DNA of 13,901 bases, taken from positions 1-13,901 of the forward strand of contig DYBQ01000063.1 of assembly GCA_019418545.1 (NCBI GenBank), read 5' to 3'. Positions 1-6,539 of the stretch are shown here, piece by piece (position 1 is the first letter of the stretch; every line of letters begins with the position of its first letter). The position numbers were made by a program, and so were the translations under genes. The stretch comes from Clostridiales bacterium (GTDB lineage Bacteria; Bacillota; Clostridia; Oscillospirales; Acutalibacteraceae). The notes under the pieces are model-generated. The model had not been told where the DNA came from, searched no databases, and worked only from the letters and a program-made list of their open reading frames with translations.

Positions 1-1
1 T

Positions 2-775
2 CCATGGTTTATCCTGGGCCGTACATCAGTTCTTGCAATTTCACAGGATAACGAAAAAGCCATCTGGTACCATGATTCGCAAATTTTGGAGTTATACCAG
101 CGCATTTTCCAGGAAATTCAAAACGAATGCCGTCCACTGTTCGAAATTGAAAACTTTTCTCCTGAGCAATTCTGGGACAGCAGCCGCTGGCCATCTGCCT
201 ATGAAAAAGCCGCCTATTCCCTGCAATACGACCCTTGTTGGGGAATGTTTTATACGATGGATATGGTAGACCATTTGCTGCATCGGGATATTCCCAACCG
301 GGAACAAATCCTTTCCTTTTTTAGCGAGCGCCACAGCCAAATCACCCTGCTGGATGGTACAAAAACCAGTATCTCCTTTTTTACCGAGGAAGGCTTGGAT
401 TATTTTCTGGAAACCGGCCGTATCACAGAGATTCCCGACGAGCTTTATGAGCCGATTCCCCGAACCTTTCAAATCCAGCTGCTTCAGCGGATGATTACCT
501 GCGTCCACAAAGGATATTATTCTCCCTATATTATCCGTTCCCGGCATTTCCGCATTTCCCGGCAGCTTGCCTTTTTTATTGGAGATGACCAGCACCTGTC
601 CTGCAATTGCCTGCATCCTGTCCATGGTATGGTATCGGTCATCCTGCACGAAAAAAGCATTGTCTACTCGATTTGCGATTTTATGGAATATTTGCGGGAA
701 ACCGACTTGGTTTACTCCTTGGAGGAAAGCACTCAAATCCTGCAAAAAAAATTGCAGCAGCTGCGGGAATGTTAA
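2..775 (+). CDS. Unrecognised protein, 5'-truncated by the window edge
   Basis: The frame is open from base 2 to the TAA at 773-775, giving 257 visible residues. A TTG at 86 could serve as a start, but the frame continues upstream with protein-like composition, so the gene most likely begins outside the window. The product looks soluble, rich in aromatic and acidic residues, with no signal peptide or membrane helix visible. The final 40 residues look helical (around ICDFMEYLRE and then EESTQILQKKLQQL). The layout, with a repeated FF..EGLDYF element in the middle and a helical E-S-I...F..YL tail, reminds me of the ligand-sensing C-terminal part of some clostridial helix-turn-helix regulators. 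No DNA-binding domain is visible, so that is only a guess. The gene is followed by a strong terminator and is not part of the yaaL-bofA unit. Confidence 0.6.
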   Translation, partial: PWFILGRTSVLAISQDNEKAIWYHDSQILELYQRIFQEIQNECRPLFEIENFSPEQFWDSSRWPSAYEKAAYSLQYDPCWGMFYTMDMVDHLLHRDIPNREQILSFFSERHSQITLLDGTKTSISFFTEEGLDYFLETGRITEIPDELYEPIPRTFQIQLLQRMITCVHKGYYSPYIIRSRHFRISRQLAFFIGDDQHLSCNCLHPVHGMVSVILHEKSIVYSICDFMEYLRETDLVYSLEESTQILQKKLQQLREC

Positions 776-871
776 CCAGCAAATTTATCTGGATTCCTGC
801 TGTAAGCCCCGGCACTGCTAATAGCCTTTCAAAATTTTAAAACCAGCTTCTAACTCCCAGTCAAATTTTTC

Positions 872-906
872 GCCATTCCGAGCCTTTGCTTGGAATGGCA
901 TTTTTT
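872..906 (+). terminator. Rho-independent terminator after the first gene
   Basis: GCCATTCC (872-879) pairs with GGAATGGC (892-899). The stem extends inward by about three more pairs including wobbles, leaving a small loop. An ATTTTTTATT tract follows directly. It lies about 100 bases past the stop of the first gene and separates it from yaaL-bofA. The rest of 776-1077 holds no gene that I can support. Confidence 0.85.
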
Positions 907-979
907 ATTCGATTTTTTCAATCAAGCTCTGTTTTATGCGATACCTTGAACCCTCTCTTCTCTGCACAAAACAGGTTAT

Positions 980-996
980 CCATACTTTTTGTATGG
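980..996. repeat. Short perfect inverted repeat upstream of yaaL
   Basis: CCATAC (980-985) and GTATGG (991-996) form perfect 6-bp arms around TTTTT, about 80 bases before the yaaL start. It could be a protein-binding site or a small hairpin in the leader. No convincing -35/-10 pair was found around it, so the yaaL-bofA promoter is not assigned. Confidence 0.4.
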
Positions 997-1077
997 CGTT
1001 TCTGTATAAATTTGGAATATTTGTCCACCCTAACAGCATATTCATCAAACACACAGGCGGAGAAAGGTGGAAAGAAT

Positions 1078-1365
1078 ATGGAGCTTGCCATGAAGTTGAC
1101 ACAAGCCGTACAGGCCATTCAAACAGCACAAAAAATACAGGCCCAGAAAAAAGAGGAGCGGCAGGGAGAAAAACTGCTGGAGGAAATCCGGGAAATCAAA
1201 CGGGAAATTGCCTGCAATGAGGGCTGGTTCTCTGTGGAATTGGATGAAGATTTGATAGAATCCTGCGTCTATCAGGGACAGGCACTTCGGGCACGATATC
1301 GTTATTTGATGCGCCGGGCCCGAAAAGAAAAAATTCATGCACGGCTGTTTGAAGTAGAATCATAA
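1078..1365 (+). CDS. yaaL: YaaL family (DUF2508) protein
   Basis: A 95-residue soluble protein of unknown biochemical role. The ATG at 1078 was chosen because AAAGGTGG sits 7 bases upstream; an open frame reaching back to 886 has no such site and crosses the upstream terminator. The N-terminal half is a charged helix (repeated K/E/Q around residues 15-45, coiled-coil-like). The C-terminal half carries the DUF2508 pattern: an acidic D-E-D-L-I-E segment, then a tyrosine, then an R-Y-R-Y-L helix ending in basic residues. In Bacillus the family lies between recR and bofA. Here bofA follows after 29 bases, but recR is not immediately upstream. The bofA neighbour is the best support for the call. 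It is presumably cotranscribed with bofA. Confidence 0.8.
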   Translation: MELAMKLTQAVQAIQTAQKIQAQKKEERQGEKLLEEIREIKREIACNEGWFSVELDEDLIESCVYQGQALRARYRYLMRRARKEKIHARLFEVES

Positions 1366-1394
1366 GGCATATATGGGGAAAAGGGGGAGCAAAA

Positions 1395-1655
1395 ATGCCG
1401 GATAAGGAAGTTCTGTGGGTGGCAGTCGGGGTGGTAGTGCTGCTGGTCGTCTTACAGCTGATTGCCAAAAGTAAAAAGCCCATCCGAAGTGCCGTCAGCG
1501 GGGCACTGCTTGGATGGCTGTCACTGCTGGCTGTCAACGCAGCAGGAGCTTTTACAGGGGTAACGGTACCTGTCAGCGTTTTAAGTTTGGGCATTGCAGG
1601 TGCAGCAGGAATTCCGGGCGTAACACTGCTGGTTCTGCTGGACATGGTGCTATAG
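1395..1655 (+). CDS. bofA: Pro-sigma-K processing inhibitor BofA family protein
   Basis: An 86-residue integral membrane protein. In Bacillus subtilis BofA sits in the membrane around the forespore and, with SpoIVFA, holds the SpoIVFB protease inactive until a signal arrives, which delays activation of sigma-K. Visible features are a hydrophobic helix near residues 8-23, a basic stretch (KSKKPIR) that would face the cytosol, a second hydrophobic segment at about 34-55, and the family's C-terminal signature of a VPVS element followed by G-A-A-G-I-P-G and a leucine-rich end. AAGGGGGAG gives a good ribosome binding site 5-10 bases before the ATG. It lies 29 bases after yaaL, matching the conserved yaaL-bofA order. 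Many clostridia keep BofA-like proteins, so the family call is stronger than the exact function. No terminator is evident after it. Confidence 0.85.
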   Translation: MPDKEVLWVAVGVVVLLVVLQLIAKSKKPIRSAVSGALLGWLSLLAVNAAGAFTGVTVPVSVLSLGIAGAAGIPGVTLLVLLDMVL

Positions 1656-1700
1656 CTCATCTGCGCGGGAAGAACAGGATTTCGCTTTAAAAAGGCAGCG

Positions 1701-1728
1701 ATTTATGCAAAAATACCTTTGCATAAAT
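1701..1728. promoter_or_regulatory. Perfect 11-bp inverted repeat, probable operator
   Basis: ATTTATGCAAA (1701-1711) and TTTGCATAAAT (1718-1728) are exact reverse complements separated by 6 bases. The right arm overlaps the -35 element of the promoter at 1719-1747. It is not followed by a T tract, so it is not a terminator. Length, symmetry and position fit a binding site for a dimeric transcription factor controlling the cassette downstream. The regulator is not identified; the truncated first gene is one candidate only by proximity. Confidence 0.65.
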
Positions 1729-1747
1729 TAGGAAAACAAGTTATAAT
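1719..1747 (+). promoter_or_regulatory. Sigma-A type promoter of the small protein/MATE cassette
   Basis: TTGCAT (1719-1724), a 17-bp spacer and a perfect TATAAT (1742-1747). The predicted start of transcription, about 1753-1755, coincides with the first base of the leader hairpin. The weak -35 box overlaps the inverted repeat at 1701-1728, suggesting regulated initiation. Confidence 0.7.
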
Positions 1748-1753
1748 AAACAT

Positions 1754-1809
1754 ACAGCGTGTGGCGTGACTGCGTAAATCCAGTTGTTGCCCACGCTGTT
1801 TTTATTTTT
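1754..1809 (+). promoter_or_regulatory. Leader hairpin 1 with terminator-like T tract
   Basis: ACAGCGTG (1754-1761) pairs with CACGCTGT (1792-1799). Past a bulged T, GGC (1763-1765) pairs with GCC (1789-1791). ACTG (1769-1772) can pair with CAGT (1781-1784) under a CGTAAATC loop. A T-rich tract follows (1799-1809). The hairpin occupies the very 5' end of the predicted transcript and lies just before the ribosome binding site of the 79-residue gene. The 12 bases at 1772-1783 recur exactly in the hairpin at 2094-2139. It may be an attenuator or small sensing RNA. It could also act simply as a terminator for bofA transcripts. Confidence 0.65.
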
Positions 1810-1838
1810 GGCCCAAAGGCCGGGAGGAAGGAAAACCT

Positions 1839-2078
1839 ATGAAACGTATTAAAGCAGCCTGTATTTGCCAGACCTTACATTTTATGCTGAAAGATGATAT
1901 TGCTCACAGCCTGGCAGAAAGAATGGTAAAAGAAGAGGTTCAGCAGTATAAAAAAAGGATGGAAAACAGCCGGATAAAATATCGGATTCTGGAAGAAACC
2001 GAGCAGGAGGATGGCTCTGTAATCATGAAAGTTGTGAAACAATATAACCAAAGCCCGGTTGGTGAATATTTAGACTAA
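1839..2078 (+). CDS. Small uncharacterised protein, 79 residues
   Basis: The ATG at 1839 is preceded by GGGAGGAAGGA with good spacing. The product is soluble and charged, without a signal peptide or membrane helix. The first part has two cysteines (C8 and C10) in a short hydrophobic stretch. Residues about 20-45 look like a basic amphipathic helix (AERMVKEEVQQYKKRME). The remainder alternates in a way that suggests beta strands, including a D-G-S-V-I-M-K-V strand, and the protein ends in G-E-Y-L-D. I have an impression of a small conserved clostridial family of this shape but know no function for it. It sits between two related leader hairpins and directly ahead of a MATE exporter gene, so a role tied to the exporter or its control is an inference from context. 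Confidence 0.75.
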   Translation: MKRIKAACICQTLHFMLKDDIAHSLAERMVKEEVQQYKKRMENSRIKYRILEETEQEDGSVIMKVVKQYNQSPVGEYLD

Positions 2079-2093
2079 AATAACATGGAAAAA

Positions 2094-2139
2094 GCGTGTA
2101 GCCAGAGGCGTAAATCCAGCTTCTGGCTACTCTTTTTTT
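2094..2139 (+). promoter_or_regulatory. Leader hairpin 2 with terminator-like T tract
   Basis: GTAGCCAGA (2098-2106) pairs perfectly with TCTGGCTAC (2122-2130), and a G-U and a G-C pair can extend the stem inward. The loop region holds GCGTAAATCCAG (2108-2119), identical to 1772-1783. A tract of seven Ts (2133-2139) follows. GCGTGT (2094-2099) also matches the foot of hairpin 1. It lies between the 79-residue gene and the MATE gene, about 12 bases before the MATE ribosome binding site (AGGAGG, 2149-2154). It can act as a terminator that reduces read-through into MATE, possibly under control through the shared loop. Confidence 0.7.
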
Positions 2140-2167
2140 GCCCTAAATAGGAGGTTCTGGATAAACG

Positions 2168-3597
2168 ATGAGTGAAAAAGTAATTTCTTTTCTCGAAACG
2201 GAAAAACTGGGAAAGCTGATGCGCAAATATGCCATTCCCTGCATCATTTCCCTGCTGGTAGCCGCTCTTTATAACAGATTTTCATTGCAAATGCTGAATA
2301 TCTTGGCTCATACGGCAATGCTGCCAATACAGTAGTATTCCCAATGACTGTGATAGCACTGGCTATCGCTGTTATGATTGGCGATGGCTGTTGTGCTTTT
2401 GTCAGCATTAGCCTGGGAGCAAAAAATCAAAAAAATGCCAGCCGGAGCGTAGGCAATTCCATTGGACTGTGTATTGTGGTAAGCCTGATACTGACCGCTA
2501 TCTATTTCATATTTCAGACACCAATTCTAAACGCATTTGGCGGAGGCGTAAATGATACTACCTATACCCTCTCCCAAGAATATTTTGTGTGGATTTCTGC
2601 TGGCATCCCCTTTTATATGTTTGGACAAGCCATGAACCCCATTATCCGTTCAGACGGCAGCCCTAAGTTTGCCATGGCTTCCACTTTGGCCGGAGCTGGC
2701 GTAAATGTGATATTGGACCCGGTATTTATTTTCGGCCTGCACTGGGGGATGATGGGTGCAGCTTTAGCAACGGTGTTGGGACAAATTCTTACTGCGGCCC
2801 TTTCTGTGTGGTACCTTTTCCATATGAAATCTGTAAAGCTGGAAAAGAAAAGCTTTATGCCAGATAAAAATATTATTAAACGCTTTTTATCATTGGGAAT
2901 TTGCAGCTTTTTGTCCCAGATTTCTTTGGTAGCTGCTATGGCAGCCATTAATAATATGATACGTCAATATGGTGCAGTTGATGAAATTTTTGGGCAAAGC
3001 CAATATGCCCAAATTCCCATGGCAGTAGTGGGAATTGTGATGAAGTTCTTTCAAATTGTCATTTCTATAGTAGTCGGCATGGCGGCGGGGGGTATTCCCA
3101 TTGTAGGGTATAACATTGGTGCTGGACGCAGTGACAGAGCTAAGAAACTGTTTGGATGGTTGTTGTTATGTGAAGGCTGTGTAGGTGCTGTTGCTTTGTT
3201 GGTTGCTGAACTTTTCCCAGGAGACCTAATGAAAATTTTCGGCTCCGCCAATGAAAGCATCTATTATACCCAATTTGCTGTCAAATCCTTTCGTATTTAC
3301 CTTTGTATGCTCATCCCGGCTTGTATTAACAAAGCCACCTTTATTTATCTGCAATCTTTGGGGAAGGCGCTGCTGTCCACCTTACTGTCCATGGTACGGG
3401 AAGTAGTGTTTGGCGTAGGCTTTGCGCTGATACTGCCGGTATTTTTCGGACTGGATGGTGTTTTGTATTCCATGCCGGTTTCGGATGTGCTGACTCTAAT
3501 AATTTCCGTTATAGCCATCGTCTATACTTGCCGGACGCTGGACCGTGCGCCTCATCCGCTAGCCGCAGCGGCCAAAAATCCCCAAACTTCTAACTAA
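2168..3597 (+). pseudogene. MATE family multidrug efflux transporter, frameshifted
   Basis: MATE proteins are 12-helix membrane antiporters that expel organic cations and drugs using a Na+ or H+ gradient. Translation from ATG 2168, which has AGGAGG upstream, gives a normal N-terminus up to A-L-Y-N and then reads out of frame to a TAG at 2333-2335. The other frame resumes at 2278 with IFIANAEYLGSYGNAA and continues as a typical MATE protein to 3597. Most MATE proteins have a Y-N-x-x-D-x-x-F-I element here, so about ten bases encoding the V-D-Q part appear to be missing between 2275 and 2276. Restoring ten bases gives exactly 480 codons, a normal family length. An internal ATG at 2344 lacks a ribosome binding site and would omit the first helix. 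The call is a broken gene, or a sequencing deletion in an intact one. Confidence 0.85.
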
Positions 3598-3614
3598 AAA
3601 TCTCCCAACCAAAC

Positions 3615-3663
3615 AAAAAATCCCGGCTGTGCTTTGAAACAAGCAATACAGCCGGGATTTTTT
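3615..3663. terminator. Bidirectional terminator between MATE and rnr
   Basis: AAAAAATCCCGGCTGT (3615-3630) and its exact complement ACAGCCGGGATTTTTT (3648-3663) form a 16-bp stem. Inner GCTT/AAGC arms can extend it. The A tract on one side and T tract on the other provide U tracts in both directions. This suits the convergent MATE (+) and rnr (-) genes, whose ends lie close on either side. Confidence 0.95.
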
Positions 3664-3688
3664 GCCAAGTTATGGCTTTCCTTCCCTA

Positions 3689-5800
3689 TTATTCTGCCGG
3701 GAGGAAATCAATTCGGCCGGTAGCTACGTCTGCCGCCGCTACCTTTATCCGAAGTTCCTGTCCAATGGTGAGCTTTTTGTGGCTCAATTCGTCATACTGG
3801 GTAATCATGCCGTCAAACACAAACCGGCAGCCTTCAAAACTGTCCACTGGCACAAAGCCCTCCACACTGCTGGGCAGCTGGACAAAAATTCCCCGGGAAG
3901 TCACACCGCTGATAACGCCGGTAAACTCTTCGCCAATGTGCTGGCGGATATACTCGGCCATATAGCAGTCTTCTGCAGACCGCTCGGCGGTCATAGCCCG
4001 AACTTCCAGCCGGGAGGATTCCTCTGAAGCCATTTGCGCAAAAGCAGCAAAATGGCGGGTAATCTCTGCCGGGCTCTTGTTTTCGGCAAGCGCCGACAAA
4101 ATTCGATGAATGGCCGTGTCAGGATAGCGGCGAATAGGAGAGGTAAAATGGCTGTAATCCGCCAGCGCCAGCCCAAAGTGGCCGATGGGCTCGGTGGAAT
4201 ACCGGGCTTTATCCATAGTGCGCAGCAATTGGTGGGAAACCACCCGCTGGGTTGGGGTTCCCTGAACCCGCTCCAAAATTGCAGAAAAATCTTTTGTTTT
4301 CGGCTCGCCCTGCCGGATTTCCTTGGCGCTCACCCCCAAAGCATCCAAAAGCTCTATGAGGGTATCGATGCGGCGCTGCTCTGGCTTGCCGTGGACACGG
4401 TAGACAAAGGGGAGCCCCTTTTCTTTTGCCAGTTTGGCAGCCGCCTGGTTGGCGCAAATCATAAGCTGTTCAATCATCTGCTCCGATTCTCCACTGTGAC
4501 GGGGCTGCACGTCTATACAAACGCCGTTTTCGTCCAGAGTAAACTGAGGCTCTACGCTGTCAAGCTCCATATAGCCCCGCTCTTTTGCCCGGCGCTTCAG
4601 AATATTGGCCAAATCCCGGGCGGCATTCAGGGCACGCATCACGGGGGCATATTTTTCTTTCAGCTCTTTGGAGGCGGTTTTTGCAAAAATTTCGTTGACC
4701 TCGCTGTATACGCCTCGCACCTTAGAGCGAATGACACTTTTTCGGAACTCATATTTTTCTATAGTACCTTCGCCGTCCAGATAGATAATAGCCGAAAAAG
4801 CCAGTTTATCTTCTCCTGCGTTAAGGGAGCAAACCCCGTTGGAAAGGGCTTCCGGCAGCATAGGCACCACCCGGTCGGCAAAATAGACAGACGTGCCGCG
4901 GGTAAGGGCCTGTGCATCCAGCTGGGAGTCCTCCTTTACATAATGGGACACATCGGCGATGTGGACTCCCAGCTTAAATCCTCCCGCACGGGTACGGGTA
5001 ACGGAAATCGCATCGTCCAAGTCCTTGGCAGAGGCGCTGTCAATGGTAAAAATCGCAAACCGGCGCAAATCCAAGCGGCCCTTCCGGTCCTCATCGGATA
5101 TTCCCTGGCTGCTCACCTGCTGGGCTTCCTGCAAAACATCCTGCGGGAACACAGTGGGGATGTCATTCTGCTCTAAAATGGCATTGGCGCAAACCCGGGC
5201 GCTGGAGCCTTTGCCATAAACCTTGATGACCCGGGCAAAAAGCCGGTCCCCGCCGGGGCGGGTATACAGCTCGGCCATAACCTTGTCGCCCTCTTTGGCG
5301 CTAAGCAAATCCCTGTCCATAATGGAAATATCATATCGGATGGCATTGTCGGCCCGCAAAGAAAAATAAAAGCCATCCCGAACGATGGTGCCTGTGGTAC
5401 GCTGTTCTTTTTTCTCCAAAATTTTAACAACCCGGCCGCTGGGACCCTTCGGGTCATCCATCACCGGCAAAACCATCACTTTGTCTCCCAATAAAGCACC
5501 CCGAAGGTTACTGCTGTGAATAAACAAATCCTGTTCCCAGCCGTCTGCCCGGGCAAAAGCAAAGCCCCGGGACAGGGAGACGATGACGGCGGGGGTTACA
5601 TCGTCCTGAGAAATCAGGCTGGCCATATGGTCTCTGTCCACAGAAATCAGCCCTTCCCCTTTCATTTCGTCCAGTATCCGGTAGAATTTATCCTTATCCC
5701 GGACACCGGCTTTTTTCCGCAGCTGGCGCACCGGCACTTTTCCGCCGGCCTGTTCTAACTGCCGCAATACTTCTTTTGAAATTGTACTTTTCTTTCCCAT
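3689..5800 (-). CDS. rnr: Ribonuclease R
   Basis: A 703-residue 3'-to-5' hydrolytic exoribonuclease of the RNase II/RNB family, which degrades structured RNA and takes part in rRNA and mRNA turnover in the cytosol. Domains in order are a winged-helix N-terminus (about 1-60), two cold-shock RNA-binding domains (about 68-200), the RNB catalytic domain (about 246-570), and a C-terminal S1 domain (about 620-700, with GVISGVTSRGIFVQL). The four metal-binding aspartates are D254, D260, D262 and D263, with the same spacing as D272/D278/D280/D281 in E. coli RNase R. The ADYSHFTSPIRRY block is also intact. There is no long lysine-rich tail. The ribosome binding site is weak (a purine-rich stretch with no close GGAGG). 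secG precedes it, as in Bacillus, but smpB, often the next gene, is absent here. Confidence 0.95.
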   Translation of the reverse strand: MGKKSTISKEVLRQLEQAGGKVPVRQLRKKAGVRDKDKFYRILDEMKGEGLISVDRDHMASLISQDDVTPAVIVSLSRGFAFARADGWEQDLFIHSSNLRGALLGDKVMVLPVMDDPKGPSGRVVKILEKKEQRTTGTIVRDGFYFSLRADNAIRYDISIMDRDLLSAKEGDKVMAELYTRPGGDRLFARVIKVYGKGSSARVCANAILEQNDIPTVFPQDVLQEAQQVSSQGISDEDRKGRLDLRRFAIFTIDSASAKDLDDAISVTRTRAGGFKLGVHIADVSHYVKEDSQLDAQALTRGTSVYFADRVVPMLPEALSNGVCSLNAGEDKLAFSAIIYLDGEGTIEKYEFRKSVIRSKVRGVYSEVNEIFAKTASKELKEKYAPVMRALNAARDLANILKRRAKERGYMELDSVEPQFTLDENGVCIDVQPRHSGESEQMIEQLMICANQAAAKLAKEKGLPFVYRVHGKPEQRRIDTLIELLDALGVSAKEIRQGEPKTKDFSAILERVQGTPTQRVVSHQLLRTMDKARYSTEPIGHFGLALADYSHFTSPIRRYPDTAIHRILSALAENKSPAEITRHFAAFAQMASEESSRLEVRAMTAERSAEDCYMAEYIRQHIGEEFTGVISGVTSRGIFVQLPSSVEGFVPVDSFEGCRFVFDGMITQYDELSHKKLTIGQELRIKVAAADVATGRIDFLPAE

Positions 5801-6020
5801 ACACTATCTTTCTCTTTTCTCCAAAATCTATGCAAAATTTCTATTTTATTTTTTTAAACCGTCTATCTTGAGCGAAAACGTTCTTGTTTTTCTCCTAATT
5901 TCGTCTTGCTCTGTTTTCCCACAAGGGAAACCAAACGGCAAATACCGATTCCCACACTTTAAAAACACAAATTTTCTCTCTATCCAAACAATATAAAACC
6001 AAAAACTTCCCATAAAAGGG
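5801..6020 (-). other. Leader region upstream of rnr, no gene supported
   Basis: About 220 AT-rich bases between the secG terminator and the rnr start. A 7-bp stem with one bulge (arms 5913-5920 and 5925-5931, ACAA loop) lies in the middle. No convincing -35/-10 pair was found, so rnr may have a weak promoter here or depend on read-through from secG. Confidence 0.4.
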
Positions 6021-6058
6021 CAGAAAAAGACCCCGCTATGTGAATCACACCGGCGGGG
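6021..6058 (-). terminator. Rho-independent terminator of secG
   Basis: Read on the - strand, CCCCGC (complement of 6053-6058) pairs with GCGGGG (complement of 6031-6036). A small inner TGTG-ATT-CACA hairpin fits between them, and a TCTTTTTCT tract follows. It begins about 20 bases past the secG stop. Confidence 0.8.
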
Positions 6059-6078
6059 CATTTGTCTGAATTTTACAC

Positions 6079-6327
6079 TTAAGCGCTGAAATACATGATG
6101 ATATTGATAATAATCACCATTGCAAAGAATCCAATAGCAATTACCTTAGTCCATCTTGCCAGAAAAGCATCAATAGAACGTGCCTTATTCTTGGAAAAGA
6201 ATGTATCTGCACCGCCGGTGACAACACCGATATTCTTCTGATGGCCTTCCTGCAGCAGGACAATGACAATAATGCCAATGGAGAACAAAAGCAATACAGC
6301 ACCAAAAATGATTTGAACTGCGCCCAT
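6079..6327 (-). CDS. secG: Preprotein translocase subunit SecG
   Basis: An 82-residue membrane protein of the SecYEG translocon, which assists SecA-driven export across the cytoplasmic membrane. Two hydrophobic helices are evident at about residues 5-25 and 58-80. Between them is the family's cytosolic loop with L-L-Q-E-G, a G-G-A-D-T-F-F segment and the basic KNKAR stretch. The length is typical. The ATG at 6327 has AGGAGG just upstream (read as CCTCCT on the + strand at about 6338-6343). It has its own promoter and terminator, so it can be expressed separately from parC, although both read on the - strand. The secG-rnr order is common in Firmicutes. Confidence 0.95.
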   Translation of the reverse strand: MGAVQIIFGAVLLLFSIGIIVIVLLQEGHQKNIGVVTGGADTFFSKNKARSIDAFLARWTKVIAIGFFAMVIIINIIMYFSA

Positions 6328-6361
6328 ACTTTGCTGCCTCCTGTATCAAACTACTTTTTGT

Positions 6362-6390
6362 ATCATACCACAAAGCCGGAAAATACGCAA
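6362..6390 (-). promoter_or_regulatory. Promoter of secG
   Basis: On the - strand TTGCGT (complement of 6385-6390) is followed by a 17-bp spacer and TATGAT (complement of 6362-6367). A TGG precedes TATGAT, giving an extended -10. The distance to the secG ribosome binding site is short and normal. Confidence 0.75.
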
Positions 6391-6504
6391 GCATTTCCTG
6401 AATATCCCGGAATTTTTTTATTTTTCCTGCATATTTTCCCGCAAAACCGCATATCCTACTTTCAGGAGCTTCCCCGGTATCGCGTTTGCACAGGGAAACT
6501 CCCC

Positions 6505-6539
6505 GGCCTCTTCCACTTTTGGGAAGGGGCCGTTTTTTT
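6505..6539 (+). terminator. Terminator-like hairpin at the end of parC, best read on the + strand
   Basis: GGCCTCTTCC (6505-6514) pairs with GGAAGGGGCC (6522-6531) around a 7-base loop and is followed by G and seven Ts. On + strand RNA the one irregular pair is a U-G wobble. On - strand RNA the same position is a C-A mismatch, and the downstream T tract is poor. It lies directly past the parC stop, so it probably ends parC transcription imperfectly as well, but its form favours rightward transcription. Confidence 0.6.

Noticed and set aside
92..745. A 217-codon - strand frame opposite the first gene
   Set aside because: The + strand frame is open to the window edge, ends next to a + strand terminator and has more natural composition.
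940..1010. Sigma-E type sporulation promoter for yaaL-bofA around CATACTTT
   Set aside because: Only a partial -10 match and no fitting -35 element at the required spacing.
1754..2139. Known riboswitch, T-box or ANTAR-type paired hairpins for the two leader elements
   Set aside because: No T-box AGGGTGG-type sequence, no ANTAR-style hexaloop, no guanidine ACGR loop pair and no recognisable larger aptamer core were seen.
1754..2139. The two hairpins as ends of a small mobile element (MITE or IS200/IS605-like) carrying the 79-residue gene
   Set aside because: The copies are in direct orientation, stems differ in sequence, no transposase or target-site duplication is visible, and each copy sits at a ribosome binding site.
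2344..3597. Intact shorter MATE gene starting at 2344
   Set aside because: No ribosome binding site, loss of the first helix, and coherent MATE sequence continues upstream in this frame to 2278 and in the other frame back to 2168.
4034..5176. Long + strand open frames opposite rnr, parC and parE (4034-5176, 7126-7839, 8113-9069, 9669-10805)
   Set aside because: Each is the complement of a conserved, motif-complete gene, and none shows a recognisable domain.
5846..6061. A 71-codon - strand frame between secG and rnr
   Set aside because: Its start falls inside the secG terminator, composition is implausible (Cys/Phe-rich), and no ribosome binding site precedes it.
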